This document shows positions 56,480-64,000 of a stretch of DNA of 64,000 nt, one piece after another. The translations under genes were made by a program, and so were the position numbers. The notes beneath the pieces were generated by a model, which saw nothing but the letters and a program-made list of their open reading frames with translations, had not been told where the DNA came from and searched no databases. The number at the start of each line of letters is the position of its first letter. Within the stretch, counting starts at the first letter, position 1. The DNA is from Microbacterium testaceum (GTDB lineage Bacteria; Actinomycetota; Actinomycetes; Actinomycetales; Microbacteriaceae): NCBI RefSeq assembly GCF_006539145.1, contig NZ_BJML01000001.1, positions 248,001-312,000 of the forward strand, written 5' to 3'.

Positions 56480-57931
56480 ATGGTGCAGAGCTTCGAGCGC
56501 AAGCAGTCCGTCGCTATCGTCGGCGGAGGCCCCGGCGGGTACGAGGCCGCTCTGTCGGCGGCTCAGCTCGGCGCCGACGTGACACTCGTCGAGCGCGCCG
56601 GTGTGGGCGGCTCGGCCGTCATCACCGACGTCGTGCCGTCGAAGACCCTCATCGCCACGGCCGACGCGGCCGTCGCCATCCGCAACGCCAGCAGCCTCGG
56701 CGTGCAGCTGTTCGCCAAGGACGACCGGGGCAAGCCCCTGACCCCCGAGGTCGCGATCAACCTCGCCGCCGTCAATCAGCGTCTGCTGTCCCTCGCCCGG
56801 CAGCAGTCCGACGACATGCGCGCCTCGCTCCTCGAAGCGGGCGTCCGCATCATCTCGGGCCACGGCCGACTCGATGGCAACGGCGCCGTCGTCGTCTCGA
56901 CCGAGGCCGGCGGCACGGATTTCGATCGCATCGAGGCCGAGACCCTCGTCGTCTCGGTCGGTGCCTCGCCCCGGGAGCTTCCCTCGGCCCAGCCCGACGG
57001 CGAGCGCGTCCTCACGTGGACGCAGCTCTACAACATGAAGTCGGTTCCGTCGCACCTCATCGTGGTCGGCTCGGGTGTCACGGGGGCGGAGTTCGCCTCC
57101 GCTTACATGAACCTGGGCGCCAAGGTCACGCTCGTGTCGAGCCGCGACCAGGTGCTCCCCGGTGAGGATCAGGATGCCGCGGCCGTCCTCGAACGCGTCT
57201 TCCAGCGCGGCGGCATGACGCTGCTGTCGAAGGCGCGGGCCGATTCGGTCGTGAACACCGGCGACGGGGTGGTCGTCACCCTCGCCGACGGACGCACGAT
57301 CGAGGGCAGCCACTGCCTCATGGCGGTCGGCTCGATCCCCAACACCGCCGGCCTCGGTCTGGAGCAGGCGGGCGTGCAGATGACCCCGTCGGGTCACATC
57401 CGCGTCAACCGCGTCGCGCGCACCTCGGTGCCCAACATCTACGCCGCGGGCGACTGCACGAACTTCTACCCCCTGGCATCCGTCGCGTCGATGCAGGGGC
57501 GCCAGGCGATCTTCCACGCGCTGGGCGACATCGTCATCCCGCTCGAGACCCGCCGCATCACGGCCAACATCTTCACGGCGCCCGAGATCGCCACGGTGGG
57601 CTTCAGCGAGCAAGACGTCACCGAGGGCCGTATCGCCGGCGTGGTGCGCAAGCTCCCGCTGTCGGCGAACCCGCGCGCGAAGATGCAGGGCATCACCGAT
57701 GGCTTCGTCAAGCTCATCGCGCGCGAGGGCAGCGGCACCGTGATGGGCGGCGTGATCGTCGGGCCCAAGGCGTCGGAGCTCATCTACCCGATCGCGATCG
57801 CCGTCGAGCGTCGTCTCACGGTCGACCAGGTCGCGCGCGTGTTCGCGGTGTACCCCTCGCTCACCTCGAGCATCACCGACGCCGCCCGCGCCATGCACAT
57901 CGTCGACCGCGACGACCCCGGCGAGGACTGA
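56480..57931 (+). CDS. NAD(P)H-quinone dehydrogenase (LpdA-like flavoprotein)
   Basis: 483 residues from 56480 (486 from the ATG at 56471). FAD-binding GGGPGGYEAA near the N-terminus, NAD(P)-binding VGSGVTGAEFASAY and YAAGDCTNFYPLASVA. In disulfide reductases the FAD loop carries CxxxxC; here GGSAVITDVVPSK has Ala and Val at those positions, so it cannot act through a redox disulfide. This matches Mycobacterium LpdA (Rv3303c), an NAD(P)H:quinone reductase. Its stop opens the tandem-repeat region. Confidence 0.9.
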   Translation: MVQSFERKQSVAIVGGGPGGYEAALSAAQLGADVTLVERAGVGGSAVITDVVPSKTLIATADAAVAIRNASSLGVQLFAKDDRGKPLTPEVAINLAAVNQRLLSLARQQSDDMRASLLEAGVRIISGHGRLDGNGAVVVSTEAGGTDFDRIEAETLVVSVGASPRELPSAQPDGERVLTWTQLYNMKSVPSHLIVVGSGVTGAEFASAYMNLGAKVTLVSSRDQVLPGEDQDAAAVLERVFQRGGMTLLSKARADSVVNTGDGVVVTLADGRTIEGSHCLMAVGSIPNTAGLGLEQAGVQMTPSGHIRVNRVARTSVPNIYAAGDCTNFYPLASVASMQGRQAIFHALGDIVIPLETRRITANIFTAPEIATVGFSEQDVTEGRIAGVVRKLPLSANPRAKMQGITDGFVKLIAREGSGTVMGGVIVGPKASELIYPIAIAVERRLTVDQVARVFAVYPSLTSSITDAARAMHIVDRDDPGED

Positions 57932-58239
57932 GCGTTCCGGATGCCGCGGCATCCGTCGCCCGGTCGCTGTCGCGCGGGTTTCGGTGACGCATAAACGCTT
58001 TCTGCGCGTGGAAACGCGTGCTACTCGCGTTTACGCGTGTGGATCGCGTTTATGCGTGGGTGGGGCGCGCGGGGAGGACTCGGCGTTCCGGATGCCGTGG
58101 GCTCGCGGCATCCGTCGCCCGGGTTTCGTCCCGCGGGGTGTGGTCGACGCATAAACGCTTTCTGCGCGTGGAAACGCGTGCTACTCGCGTTTACGCGTGT
58201 GGATCGCGTTTATGCGTGGGTGGGGCGCGCGGGGAGGAC
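57932..58239. repeat. Tandem duplication of a ~155-bp intergenic unit with 94-bp identical cores
   Basis: Two identical 94-bp cores at 57986-58079 and 58146-58239 (period 160). Each is preceded by a GCGTTCCGGATGCC ... GGCATCC hairpin that differs between copies (loop 2 nt versus about 11 nt). Each core holds a 71-bp dyad: ACGCATAAACGC with GCGTTTATGCGT outside, and AAACGCG/CGCGTTT with a 7-nt loop inside. The reading frames across it are non-conserved-looking and repeat the same peptide, so I treat it as non-coding. Confidence 0.9.
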
Positions 58240-58254
58240 GGCGGAGACGAACGA

Positions 58255-58286
58255 CGGCGCCGCGCCCCCGAGGGAGCGCGGCGCCG
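58255..58286 (-). terminator. Terminator of the acyl-CoA carboxylase gene
   Basis: A perfect 11-bp stem (58255-58265 with 58276-58286), 10-nt loop, 19 nt after the stop. Confidence 0.8.
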
Positions 58287-58304
58287 GTCGATCGGAACGC
58301 GACG

Positions 58305-60071
58305 TCAGCTGATCAGCAGCAACTGATGACCGGCGGCGACGGTGGTGCCGGCCGACGCATCGATGCTCGCGACGGTGCCGTCCTTGTGGGCCTGGATCGG
58401 CTGCTCCATCTTCATGGCCTCGAGCACGACCACCAGGTCGCCCTTGACGACCTGCTGACCCTCTTCGACGGCCACCTTGACGATCGTGGCCTGCATGGGG
58501 GACTTGACCGCGTCGCCGGTGGCGCCGGCGGCGGGCGAGGCCCCGTGCGAACGGCGCGTCGGGGGAGCGGCGGCCGGGCGACCGACCTGGGGAGCCGCGG
58601 CCGTGATCCGGTCGGGCAGGCTCACCTCGAGACGCTTGCCGGCCACCTCGACGACCACGGTGTGGCGGCCGGCGGCAGCGGCGGGAGCCTCGAGCTCGCC
58701 GTCCCACGCGGGGATGTCGTTAACGAACTCGGTCTCGATCCAGCGGGTGAAGACGCCGAACTCGCCGGTCTCGGCGGTGAAGGCGGGGTCGCGAACGACC
58801 TTGCGGTGGAAGGGCAGCACGGTCGGCATGCCGGCCACCTCGAACTCGTCGAGGGCGCGGCGCGCACGCTCGAGGGCCTCTGCGCGATCACGACCGGTGA
58901 CGATGATCTTCGCCAACAGCGAGTCGAAGGCGCCCGAGACGCTGTCACCGGCGGTCACGCCGGAGTCGAGGCGGATGCCGGGGCCGCCGAACGTCTTGAA
59001 GACGTGGATGGGGCCGGGCTGGGGGAGGAAGTTGCGGCCCGGGTCCTCGCCGTTGATGCGGAACTCGATCGAGTGACCGACGGGGGCGGGGTCGTCGTAG
59101 CCGAGCTCCTCGCCCTCGGCGATGCGGAACTGCTCGCGCACGAGGTCGATGCCCGTGACCTCTTCGGACACCGGGTGCTCGACCTGCAGACGCGTGTTGA
59201 CCTCGAGGAAGGAGATGGTTCCATCGGCGCCGATGAGGAACTCGCAGGTGCCCGCACCGACGTAGCCGACCTCTGTGAGGATGGCCTTGGATGCCGCATA
59301 GAGCACGGCGTTCTGGTCGTCGGTGAGGAACGGGGCGGGGGCTTCCTCGACGAGCTTCTGGTGGCGGCGCTGCAGCGAGCAGTCGCGGGTCGAGACGACG
59401 ACGACGTTTCCCGCGGCATCGGCGAGGCACTGGGTCTCGACGTGGCGCGGTTTGTCGAGGTACTTCTCGACGAAGCACTCGCCGCGCCCGAAGGCGGCCA
59501 CGGCCTCGCGCGTGGCCGACTCGAACATCTCGGCGACCTCGTCGAGCTCGCGGGCGACCTTGAGGCCGCGTCCGCCACCGCCGTAGGCGGCCTTGATGGC
59601 GATGGGCAGGCCCACCTGCTCGGCGAACGCGATGACCTCGTCGGCTCCCGACACGGGCCCGGGGGTTCCGGGGGCCAGCGGTGCACCGACCTTCTCGGCG
59701 ACGTGGCGAGCGGTCACCTTGTCGCCGAGGGCCTCGATGGCATCGGGCGAGGGGCCGATCCACACGAGACCGGCACCGATCACGGCGCGGGCGAAGTCGG
59801 CGTTCTCGGCGAGGAAGCCGTAGCCGGGGTGGACGGCGTCGGCGCCGGAGCGGCGGGCGACCGAGAGGATCTTCTCGATCGACAGGTAGGTGTCGGCACT
59901 CGTCGACCCGTCGAGGGCGTACGCCTCGTCAGCGAGACGGGTGTGCAGGGCGTCACGGTCCTGATCGGCGTAGACGGCGACGGAAGCCTTCCCCGAATCA
60001 CGGGCGGCGCGGATGACTCGGACGGCGATCTCGCCGCGGTTGGCGACAAGGACCTTGGCGATCTTCGGCAT
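58305..60071 (-). CDS. Acetyl-/propionyl-CoA carboxylase alpha subunit (biotin carboxylase + BCCP)
   Basis: 588 residues. The biotin carboxylase region (about 1-450) has [17 protein letters not shown]-grasp loop [27 protein letters not shown] and [18 protein letters not shown]. An Ala/Pro-rich linker leads to a BCCP domain with biotinyl Lys554 in EAMKMEQ. Actinobacterial AccA/BccA subunits pair with AccD carboxyltransferases, none of which is adjacent. It makes malonyl- or methylmalonyl-CoA for lipids. TAGGCT lies 6 nt before the ATG. Confidence 0.95.
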   Translation of the reverse strand: MPKIAKVLVANRGEIAVRVIRAARDSGKASVAVYADQDRDALHTRLADEAYALDGSTSADTYLSIEKILSVARRSGADAVHPGYGFLAENADFARAVIGAGLVWIGPSPDAIEALGDKVTARHVAEKVGAPLAPGTPGPVSGADEVIAFAEQVGLPIAIKAAYGGGGRGLKVARELDEVAEMFESATREAVAAFGRGECFVEKYLDKPRHVETQCLADAAGNVVVVSTRDCSLQRRHQKLVEEAPAPFLTDDQNAVLYAASKAILTEVGYVGAGTCEFLIGADGTISFLEVNTRLQVEHPVSEEVTGIDLVREQFRIAEGEELGYDDPAPVGHSIEFRINGEDPGRNFLPQPGPIHVFKTFGGPGIRLDSGVTAGDSVSGAFDSLLAKIIVTGRDRAEALERARRALDEFEVAGMPTVLPFHRKVVRDPAFTAETGEFGVFTRWIETEFVNDIPAWDGELEAPAAAAGRHTVVVEVAGKRLEVSLPDRITAAAPQVGRPAAAPPTRRSHGASPAAGATGDAVKSPMQATIVKVAVEEGQQVVKGDLVVVLEAMKMEQPIQAHKDGTVASIDASAGTTVAAGHQLLLIS

Positions 60072-60077
60072 CCTCCC

Positions 60078-60083
60078 AGCCTA
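60078..60083 (-). promoter_or_regulatory. -10-like hexamer TAGGCT, leaderless carboxylase gene
   Basis: It ends 6 nt before the ATG; the GGGAGG between them touches the ATG and is too close to work as a Shine-Dalgarno. Confidence 0.55.
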
Positions 60084-60148
60084 TCGAGGGGGCACCCCCG
60101 GCTTTTGACCCTCCTCGACAAGAAACGCCGAAAAACGTGTGGGGGAGT

Positions 60149-60796
60149 CTACGAACGGTTCCACAGTGCGGTCCACGAACCGCCGAGCTCGCGGACGAGG
60201 CCCCGGACGGTCGACAGCGACATCCCGACCACCGTGGAGGGGTCGCCCTCGACACGCTCGATAAAGGCGCCCCCGAGGCTGTCGACGGTGAAGGCCCCCG
60301 CCACGAGCAGCGGTTCGCCGCTGGCGACGTAGGCGGCGATCTCGTGCTCGTCGACGTCGCCGGCGAAGGTCACCGAGGCCTCCGCCACGGCGTGCGCCTC
60401 GCGCGGTGCGCTGCCGGGGGACAGGCGGAACACGCTGTGACCGGAGTGCAGCACGCCCGTGCGCCCGCGCATGTCGAGCCAGCGGGCGGTGGCGGCTTCC
60501 GGCGTGTAGGGCTTGCCGAGGATCTCGTCGCCGAGCGCGAACATCGAGTCGCCCCCGATGACGAATCCGTCGAAGTCCGGCTCCTCCGCGTGCAGTCGGC
60601 GCGCGACGTCTTCGGCCTTGCGGCGAGCGAGCAGCAGCACGTGCTCCGCCGCGGGAAGCCGCCGCCCCTCGGCGGCCTCGACCGCGGCGACCGCGGCCTC
60701 TTCGTCAACCTGAGGCGCGCGCGCTTCGGGCTCGATCCCCGCCTGCCGCAGCAGCATCAGACGGGCCGGAGAGGTGGATGCCAGACACACGCGCAT
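60149..60796 (-). CDS. maf: Maf-family nucleotide pyrophosphatase
   Basis: 215 residues. N-terminal CLASTSPARLMLLRQAGI is the Maf signature, followed by the conserved Lys in ARRKAEDVA, the GGDSMFALGDEILGKP block and VDSLGGAFIERVEGDPSTVVG. Maf proteins hydrolyse non-canonical or canonical NTPs and are linked to septum inhibition. The upstream neighbour in actinobacteria is usually the acyl-CoA carboxylase cluster, as here. TAGCGT lies 6 nt before the ATG. Confidence 0.93.
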   Translation of the reverse strand: MRVCLASTSPARLMLLRQAGIEPEARAPQVDEEAAVAAVEAAEGRRLPAAEHVLLLARRKAEDVARRLHAEEPDFDGFVIGGDSMFALGDEILGKPYTPEAATARWLDMRGRTGVLHSGHSVFRLSPGSAPREAHAVAEASVTFAGDVDEHEIAAYVASGEPLLVAGAFTVDSLGGAFIERVEGDPSTVVGMSLSTVRGLVRELGGSWTALWNRS

Positions 60797-60802
60797 GCGA
60801 CA

Positions 60803-60808
60803 ACGCTA
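60803..60808 (-). promoter_or_regulatory. -10-like hexamer TAGCGT, leaderless maf
   Basis: It ends 6 nt before the ATG. Confidence 0.55.
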
Positions 60809-60859
60809 CCGACGCGCGGGCCCGGTCATGGCGCCCGGCTCGCTCCCGGTCGCATGTGA

Positions 60860-60865
60860 CAGGCT
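60860..60865 (+). promoter_or_regulatory. -10-like hexamer CAGGCT before the RNA methyltransferase gene
   Basis: It ends 6 nt before the ATG; the first base deviates from TANNNT. Confidence 0.35.
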
Positions 60866-60871
60866 CGGAGC

Positions 60872-62131
60872 ATGCACGACGGCGACCTCATCGAACTCGA
60901 CATCACCGGTATCGCCCACGGCGGTGTGTTCGTCGGCCGGCACGAGGGGCGCGTTGTCTTCGTCTCCGACACCCTGCCGGGCGAACGCGTCCGCGCGCGG
61001 CTGACCGATACGCGCAAGAAGGCCTTCTGGCGCGCCGAGGCCGTCGAGGTCGTGGATGCCGCGCCCGAGCGACGCCCGCACGTGTGGCGTTCGGCCGACA
61101 TCGACGTGGATCCCGCGGAGCGCGTGGGCGGTGCCGAGTTCGGCCACATCGAGCTGTCGCACCAGCGCTCGTTGAAGGAGCGCGTCGTGCGCGAGGCGAT
61201 GGAGCGCGTGGGGCGCCTCGAGCTGCCCATCGATGTGCGTCCCGCCGGGGATGCGGATCACCCCGAGACCGCCGACGGAACGGGATGGCGCACCCGTGTG
61301 AGCCTGCACGTCGACGGTCAGGGCCGTGTCGGTGCGTATGCCGCACGCTCGCACCACGTCGTGGAGACGCCCGACCTGCCGCTCGCGACCGAGGCGGTCG
61401 CCCGTGCGGCCGCCGAGGTGCGCGCGGCGGCACGACCCGGGCGCATCGACCTCGTCCAGCCCGCCGACGGACGCGTCCGGGTCCTCGCGCGGCCCGACGG
61501 CGAGCGCTCGAGCGCCGCGCCCGAGGTCGTCGACGAAATCGTGGGCGAGCGCGTCTTCCGCGTCGACGCCGGGGGCTTCTGGCAGGTGCACCGCCTCGCC
61601 GCCCAGACCCTGACCACTTTCGTGAAGGCGGAACTCACCGCGTCCCTGGGCGAACTCGACCCCGAGGCGACGCACCTCGACCTCTATGGCGGAGTCGGCC
61701 TCTTCGCCGCGTCCCTCGGCGAGCTGGGCGGGGCGTCCACGCGCGTCGTCAGCGTGGAGTCGGATCCCCGCGCGACGGAGCACGCCGGAGAGAACCTCGC
61801 CGAGTGGGTCGGCGCGCGCGCCGAGACGTCCCGGGTCGATCGGTATGTGCAGAACCTCGCCGCCGGTGCCTCCGAGCGCGAACGCGAACGCCTCACGCGC
61901 GGTGTCGTGCTGCTGGATCCGCCGCGTGCGGGTGCAGGGCGCGCGGCCGTGGAGGGTATCGCGGCCCTGTCTCCTTCGGCGGTCGTCTATGTCGCGTGCG
62001 ATCCCGTCGCCCTCGCCCGTGATCTCGCGCTGTTCGCCGAACTCGGCTATCGGGCGGAGCGCGGCATCCGGGGCGTGGATCTCTTCCCGAACTCGCATCA
62101 TGTCGAGGCCGTCACGGTCCTGCGCCGCTGA
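60872..62131 (+). CDS. TrmA/RumA-like SAM-dependent RNA uridine methyltransferase
   Basis: 419 residues. An N-terminal TRAM domain (about 1-60) binds RNA; the Rossmann domain has LDLYGGVGLFAASL (SAM motif I) and LLDPPRAGAG (motif IV), with catalytic Cys376 in VYVACDP. The four-cysteine Fe-S motif of RlmD is absent. It probably makes m5U in tRNA or 23S rRNA. Divergent from maf across 75 bp. Confidence 0.92.
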   Translation: MHDGDLIELDITGIAHGGVFVGRHEGRVVFVSDTLPGERVRARLTDTRKKAFWRAEAVEVVDAAPERRPHVWRSADIDVDPAERVGGAEFGHIELSHQRSLKERVVREAMERVGRLELPIDVRPAGDADHPETADGTGWRTRVSLHVDGQGRVGAYAARSHHVVETPDLPLATEAVARAAAEVRAAARPGRIDLVQPADGRVRVLARPDGERSSAAPEVVDEIVGERVFRVDAGGFWQVHRLAAQTLTTFVKAELTASLGELDPEATHLDLYGGVGLFAASLGELGGASTRVVSVESDPRATEHAGENLAEWVGARAETSRVDRYVQNLAAGASERERERLTRGVVLLDPPRAGAGRAAVEGIAALSPSAVVYVACDPVALARDLALFAELGYRAERGIRGVDLFPNSHHVEAVTVLRR

Positions 62132-62179
62132 CGCGCCGGACCGCGACATCGCTTCCGGCTCCGCACGCCCCCGCGCCGA

Positions 62180-62185
62180 TACGAT
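62180..62185 (+). promoter_or_regulatory. -10-like hexamer TACGAT, leaderless two-component operon
   Basis: It ends 6 nt before the ATG and supports that start over the GTG at 62186. Confidence 0.55.
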
Positions 62186-62191
62186 GTGACA

Positions 62192-62860
62192 ATGACGCGC
62201 GTCGCCCTGATCGATGACCACGAGTCGGTCCGACTCGGGTTGGAGGCCGCGCTCGCGCGCACCGAAGCCACCGAGGTCGTCTTCTCGGGTGCGAACGTGG
62301 CCTCGTACCTGTCGTGGCGCCGGGCTGCGGCGGCGACTCCCGCCGACGTCGTCGTGCTCGATCTGACGCTCGGCGACGGGACGACGGTCTCGGAGAACGT
62401 CGACCGCGTCGTCCGCGACGGTTCGAGCGTGATCATCCACAGCGTCGCCGACCGCGCCGCCGCGGTGCGCGAGGCGCTCGCCGCCGGTGCCGCGGGGATC
62501 GTCAGCAAGTCGTCGCCGACGCACGAGGTGCTCGGTGCCATCAGTACCGTCGCCCGCGGCGAGGTGCTCGACAACGTGGAGTGGGCCAGCGCCGTCGAGG
62601 GCGATCGCGAGTTCGCCGACGCGCAGCTCTCGACCCGCGAACGAGAGGTTCTTCGCCTGTACGCCGCCGGCCTCCCGTTGAAGGCGGTGGCCGACAGACT
62701 GGGTGTCGCCTACTCCACCGCCAAAGAGAACATCACCCGCGTCCGCGTGAAGTACGTCGAGGTGGGGCGCCCGGCACCGACCAAGGTCGATCTGCTGCGC
62801 CGTGCCATGGAAGACGGCATCCTGCAGGACGCACCCGATGGCGCTCCCGGCCATGGCTGA
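62192..62860 (+). CDS. NarL/LuxR-family response regulator
   Basis: 222 residues. Receiver domain with acidic pair Asp8-Asp9 in LIDDHES, phospho-acceptor Asp57 in VVVLDLTLGDG and switch Lys106 in IVSKSSP. The output is a LuxR-type HTH (LSTREREVLRLYAAGLPLKA then AYSTAKENITRVRVKY). The gene overlaps the kinase gene, so the two form one system. Targets unknown. Confidence 0.92.
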   Translation: MTRVALIDDHESVRLGLEAALARTEATEVVFSGANVASYLSWRRAAAATPADVVVLDLTLGDGTTVSENVDRVVRDGSSVIIHSVADRAAAVREALAAGAAGIVSKSSPTHEVLGAISTVARGEVLDNVEWASAVEGDREFADAQLSTREREVLRLYAAGLPLKAVADRLGVAYSTAKENITRVRVKYVEVGRPAPTKVDLLRRAMEDGILQDAPDGAPGHG

Positions 62861-64000
62861 CACCCGCCGGTCCGTGCTCGACGAGGCGTGGGGACGCATC
62901 CCGCACACGCGTGAGGGGCAGGCGGAGCAGGGGGCGTTCACTCAGACGCGCATCGAGCGCGTCATCACGCTCATCGTGGGGCCGGGTTCGCTCGTGCTGG
63001 GCCTTCAGGCGTTCGTCGCCGCGTTCGGCCTCGGCGACGAGGCCGCGGGATGGCACACGCCCCTCGTCCTCGCGGTCTTCGTCCCCCTGATGGCCATGAT
63101 CGTGGCCTGTACCGTGGGCCGGTTCGCGCGGGTGTTCTCGGGCGTTTTCGCGGTGGTCTTCCTGCTCGCCCTGGCGCTCTGGCCGATCGCGACATCCGGC
63201 GGCCCGACACCGGTGCCCACCGAGAATCCCTGGATCTTCTACCTCATCAACGTCGCCACCGTGGCGACCGTGGTCGCTTTTCCCCTCTCTTTGCAGATCG
63301 CGTGGACGGTCGCGGCCCCACTCCTGTTCGGCGTGGTCCGCCTGCTGCAGGCCGGTGGCCGCAGCGAGTTCTTCGTTCCGATCGCCCTCGACGTCTCGTT
63401 CGCCCTCATCCTGGGCAGCGTCCTGGTGACCCTCGGCTGGATGTACCGCTCCATCGCCGCGAACGTGGACCAGGCCCGCGCTTCGGCGGTGTCGAGCTAC
63501 GCGGCGGCTGCCGCGACCGCCGCGACGGAGCACGAGCGCGTCGCCGTGGCGGCCCTCATGCACGACAGCGTGCTGGGGGCTCTGCTCGCGGCGGACCGCG
63601 CGACCACCCCTCGCGAGCGCACCCTCGCGGTCAGCATGGCGCGCGAGGCGCTCACGCGACTGGCCAACGCCGAGAAGGATTCGCTCGAGGGCAGCGACGA
63701 ACCCGTGTCCGCCCTGCGACTGGCCGACGACATCGAAGCGGCCGCCGAGGACCTCGGTGTCGATCTGACCGTGATCCGCCACGTCGACGAGGGCACCCCG
63801 CACGTGCCGGGCCGCATCGCGCGTGCTCTCGTGCTCGCGGCGATGCAGGCGGTCGCCAACGCGGTCCAGCACGCCGACGCTCAGGGGCTCACCGTGCAGT
63901 TGACCGGCTACGCCTCTCCGGGAAGCGTCTCGGTGCGCGTGCGCGATACCGGACCCGGCTTCGACATCGCCTCGATACCGGCCGACCGTCTCGGCATCCG
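62838..64000 (+). CDS. Sensor histidine kinase (NarL-type), 3' end cut by the window
   Basis: The first 387 residues are visible. About six membrane helices (42-64, 75-92, 97-117, 133-150, 155-170, 183-202) form a membrane sensor with no large outside domain. A coiled segment leads to phospho-acceptor His242 in ALMHDSVLGALL (HisKA_3-like), then an HATPase with N-box MQAVANAVQHADA and G1 box VRDTGPGFD. The ATG at 62838 has AGGA 8-9 nt upstream; the ATG at 62853 is the alternative. It overlaps the response regulator. Confidence 0.9.
   Translation, partial: MALPAMADTRRSVLDEAWGRIPHTREGQAEQGAFTQTRIERVITLIVGPGSLVLGLQAFVAAFGLGDEAAGWHTPLVLAVFVPLMAMIVACTVGRFARVFSGVFAVVFLLALALWPIATSGGPTPVPTENPWIFYLINVATVATVVAFPLSLQIAWTVAAPLLFGVVRLLQAGGRSEFFVPIALDVSFALILGSVLVTLGWMYRSIAANVDQARASAVSSYAAAAATAATEHERVAVAALMHDSVLGALLAADRATTPRERTLAVSMAREALTRLANAEKDSLEGSDEPVSALRLADDIEAAAEDLGVDLTVIRHVDEGTPHVPGRIARALVLAAMQAVANAVQHADAQGLTVQLTGYASPGSVSVRVRDTGPGFDIASIPADRLGI

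Noticed and set aside
56480..57931. Dihydrolipoamide dehydrogenase
   Set aside because: The redox-active CxxxxC is replaced by Ala and Val, so disulfide chemistry is not possible; quinone reductase is the better call.
57986..58239. CRISPR-like array
   Set aside because: Only two units, repeats of 94 bp and a 66-bp intervening segment related to the preceding unit; no cas genes.
58018..58326. Short plus-strand frames across the tandem duplication
   Set aside because: The peptide simply repeats with the DNA (RVYAWVG- and FMRGWGARGG-type segments), has no start signal, and runs into the antisense of the carboxylase gene.

Overview
The window is about 70% G+C and reads as a chromosome segment of a high-GC Gram-positive actinobacterium, most likely Microbacteriaceae (Microbacterium or a close relative). 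The reasons are a RamB-type acetate regulator beside a GTP-dependent PEP carboxykinase, a fused biotin carboxylase/BCCP acyl-CoA carboxylase subunit, a fused RibBA, a choice-of-anchor-G-like surface protein and many apparently leaderless genes. This is inferred from content, not from a database search. No tRNA, rRNA, CRISPR array or transposase gene was seen.

Layout. 1-3.5 kb: end of a succinate-semialdehyde-type dehydrogenase, then an AraC regulator divergent from a nitrilase and an aldoxime dehydratase (aldoxime to nitrile to acid). 3.5-7.1 kb: RamB-like regulator divergent from pckG. 7.1-13.5 kb: lipoprotein, MacB-type ABC pair, fused ABC exporter, MHS-type symporter. 13.6-17.8 kb: small membrane protein and the riboflavin operon ribD-ribE-ribBA-ribH under an FMN riboswitch. 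17.9-22.8 kb: single genes (Fpg/Nei glycosylase, GNAT, trpS, exonuclease III, YihY). 22.9-26.5 kb: sdhCDAB. 26.7-36.3 kb: manC, then a BMP-type nucleoside importer followed by cytidine deaminase, thymidine phosphorylase and adenosine deaminase. 36.5-45.2 kb: anchored alpha/beta hydrolase and a PTS/mannitol locus (orphan EIIB, ptsH, ptsI, mtlA, mtlF, mtlD) divergent from an mtlR-type regulator. 45.3-46.3 kb: AbiEi/DUF559-like protein between two copies of a 59-bp palindrome.

46.4-53.8 kb is the most unusual part. One operon encodes a secreted surface protein with a tripartite C-terminal anchor, a 65-residue protein with an LAVTG-plus-membrane-helix signal, a membrane glycosyltransferase 2, a 204-residue exosortase-like protein (Cys83, NIVR, His148) and a UDP-GlcNAc 2-epimerase. 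It is divergent from a large LuxR/STAND regulator. I read this as a dedicated protein sorting and glycosylation system.

53.8-64 kb: phosphosugar mutase and purine nucleoside phosphorylase, a flavoprotein NAD(P)H-quinone reductase, a tandem duplication with 94-bp perfect repeats, an acyl-CoA carboxylase subunit, Maf, a TrmA/RumA-like methyltransferase, and a NarL-type two-component system cut by the window end.

Four sequence-level patterns cross gene boundaries. Many stand-alone genes start 6-7 nt after a TANNNT-like hexamer with no Shine-Dalgarno. The heptamer GGATGCC/GGCATCC occurs about 100 times by eye, in coding sequence as Ala-Ser (GCA TCC) or Asp-Ala (GAT GCC) and in terminators as stem arms. 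Three intergenic sites share one 59-bp palindrome. The operons are packed with ATGA/TGATG/GTGA stop-start overlaps.
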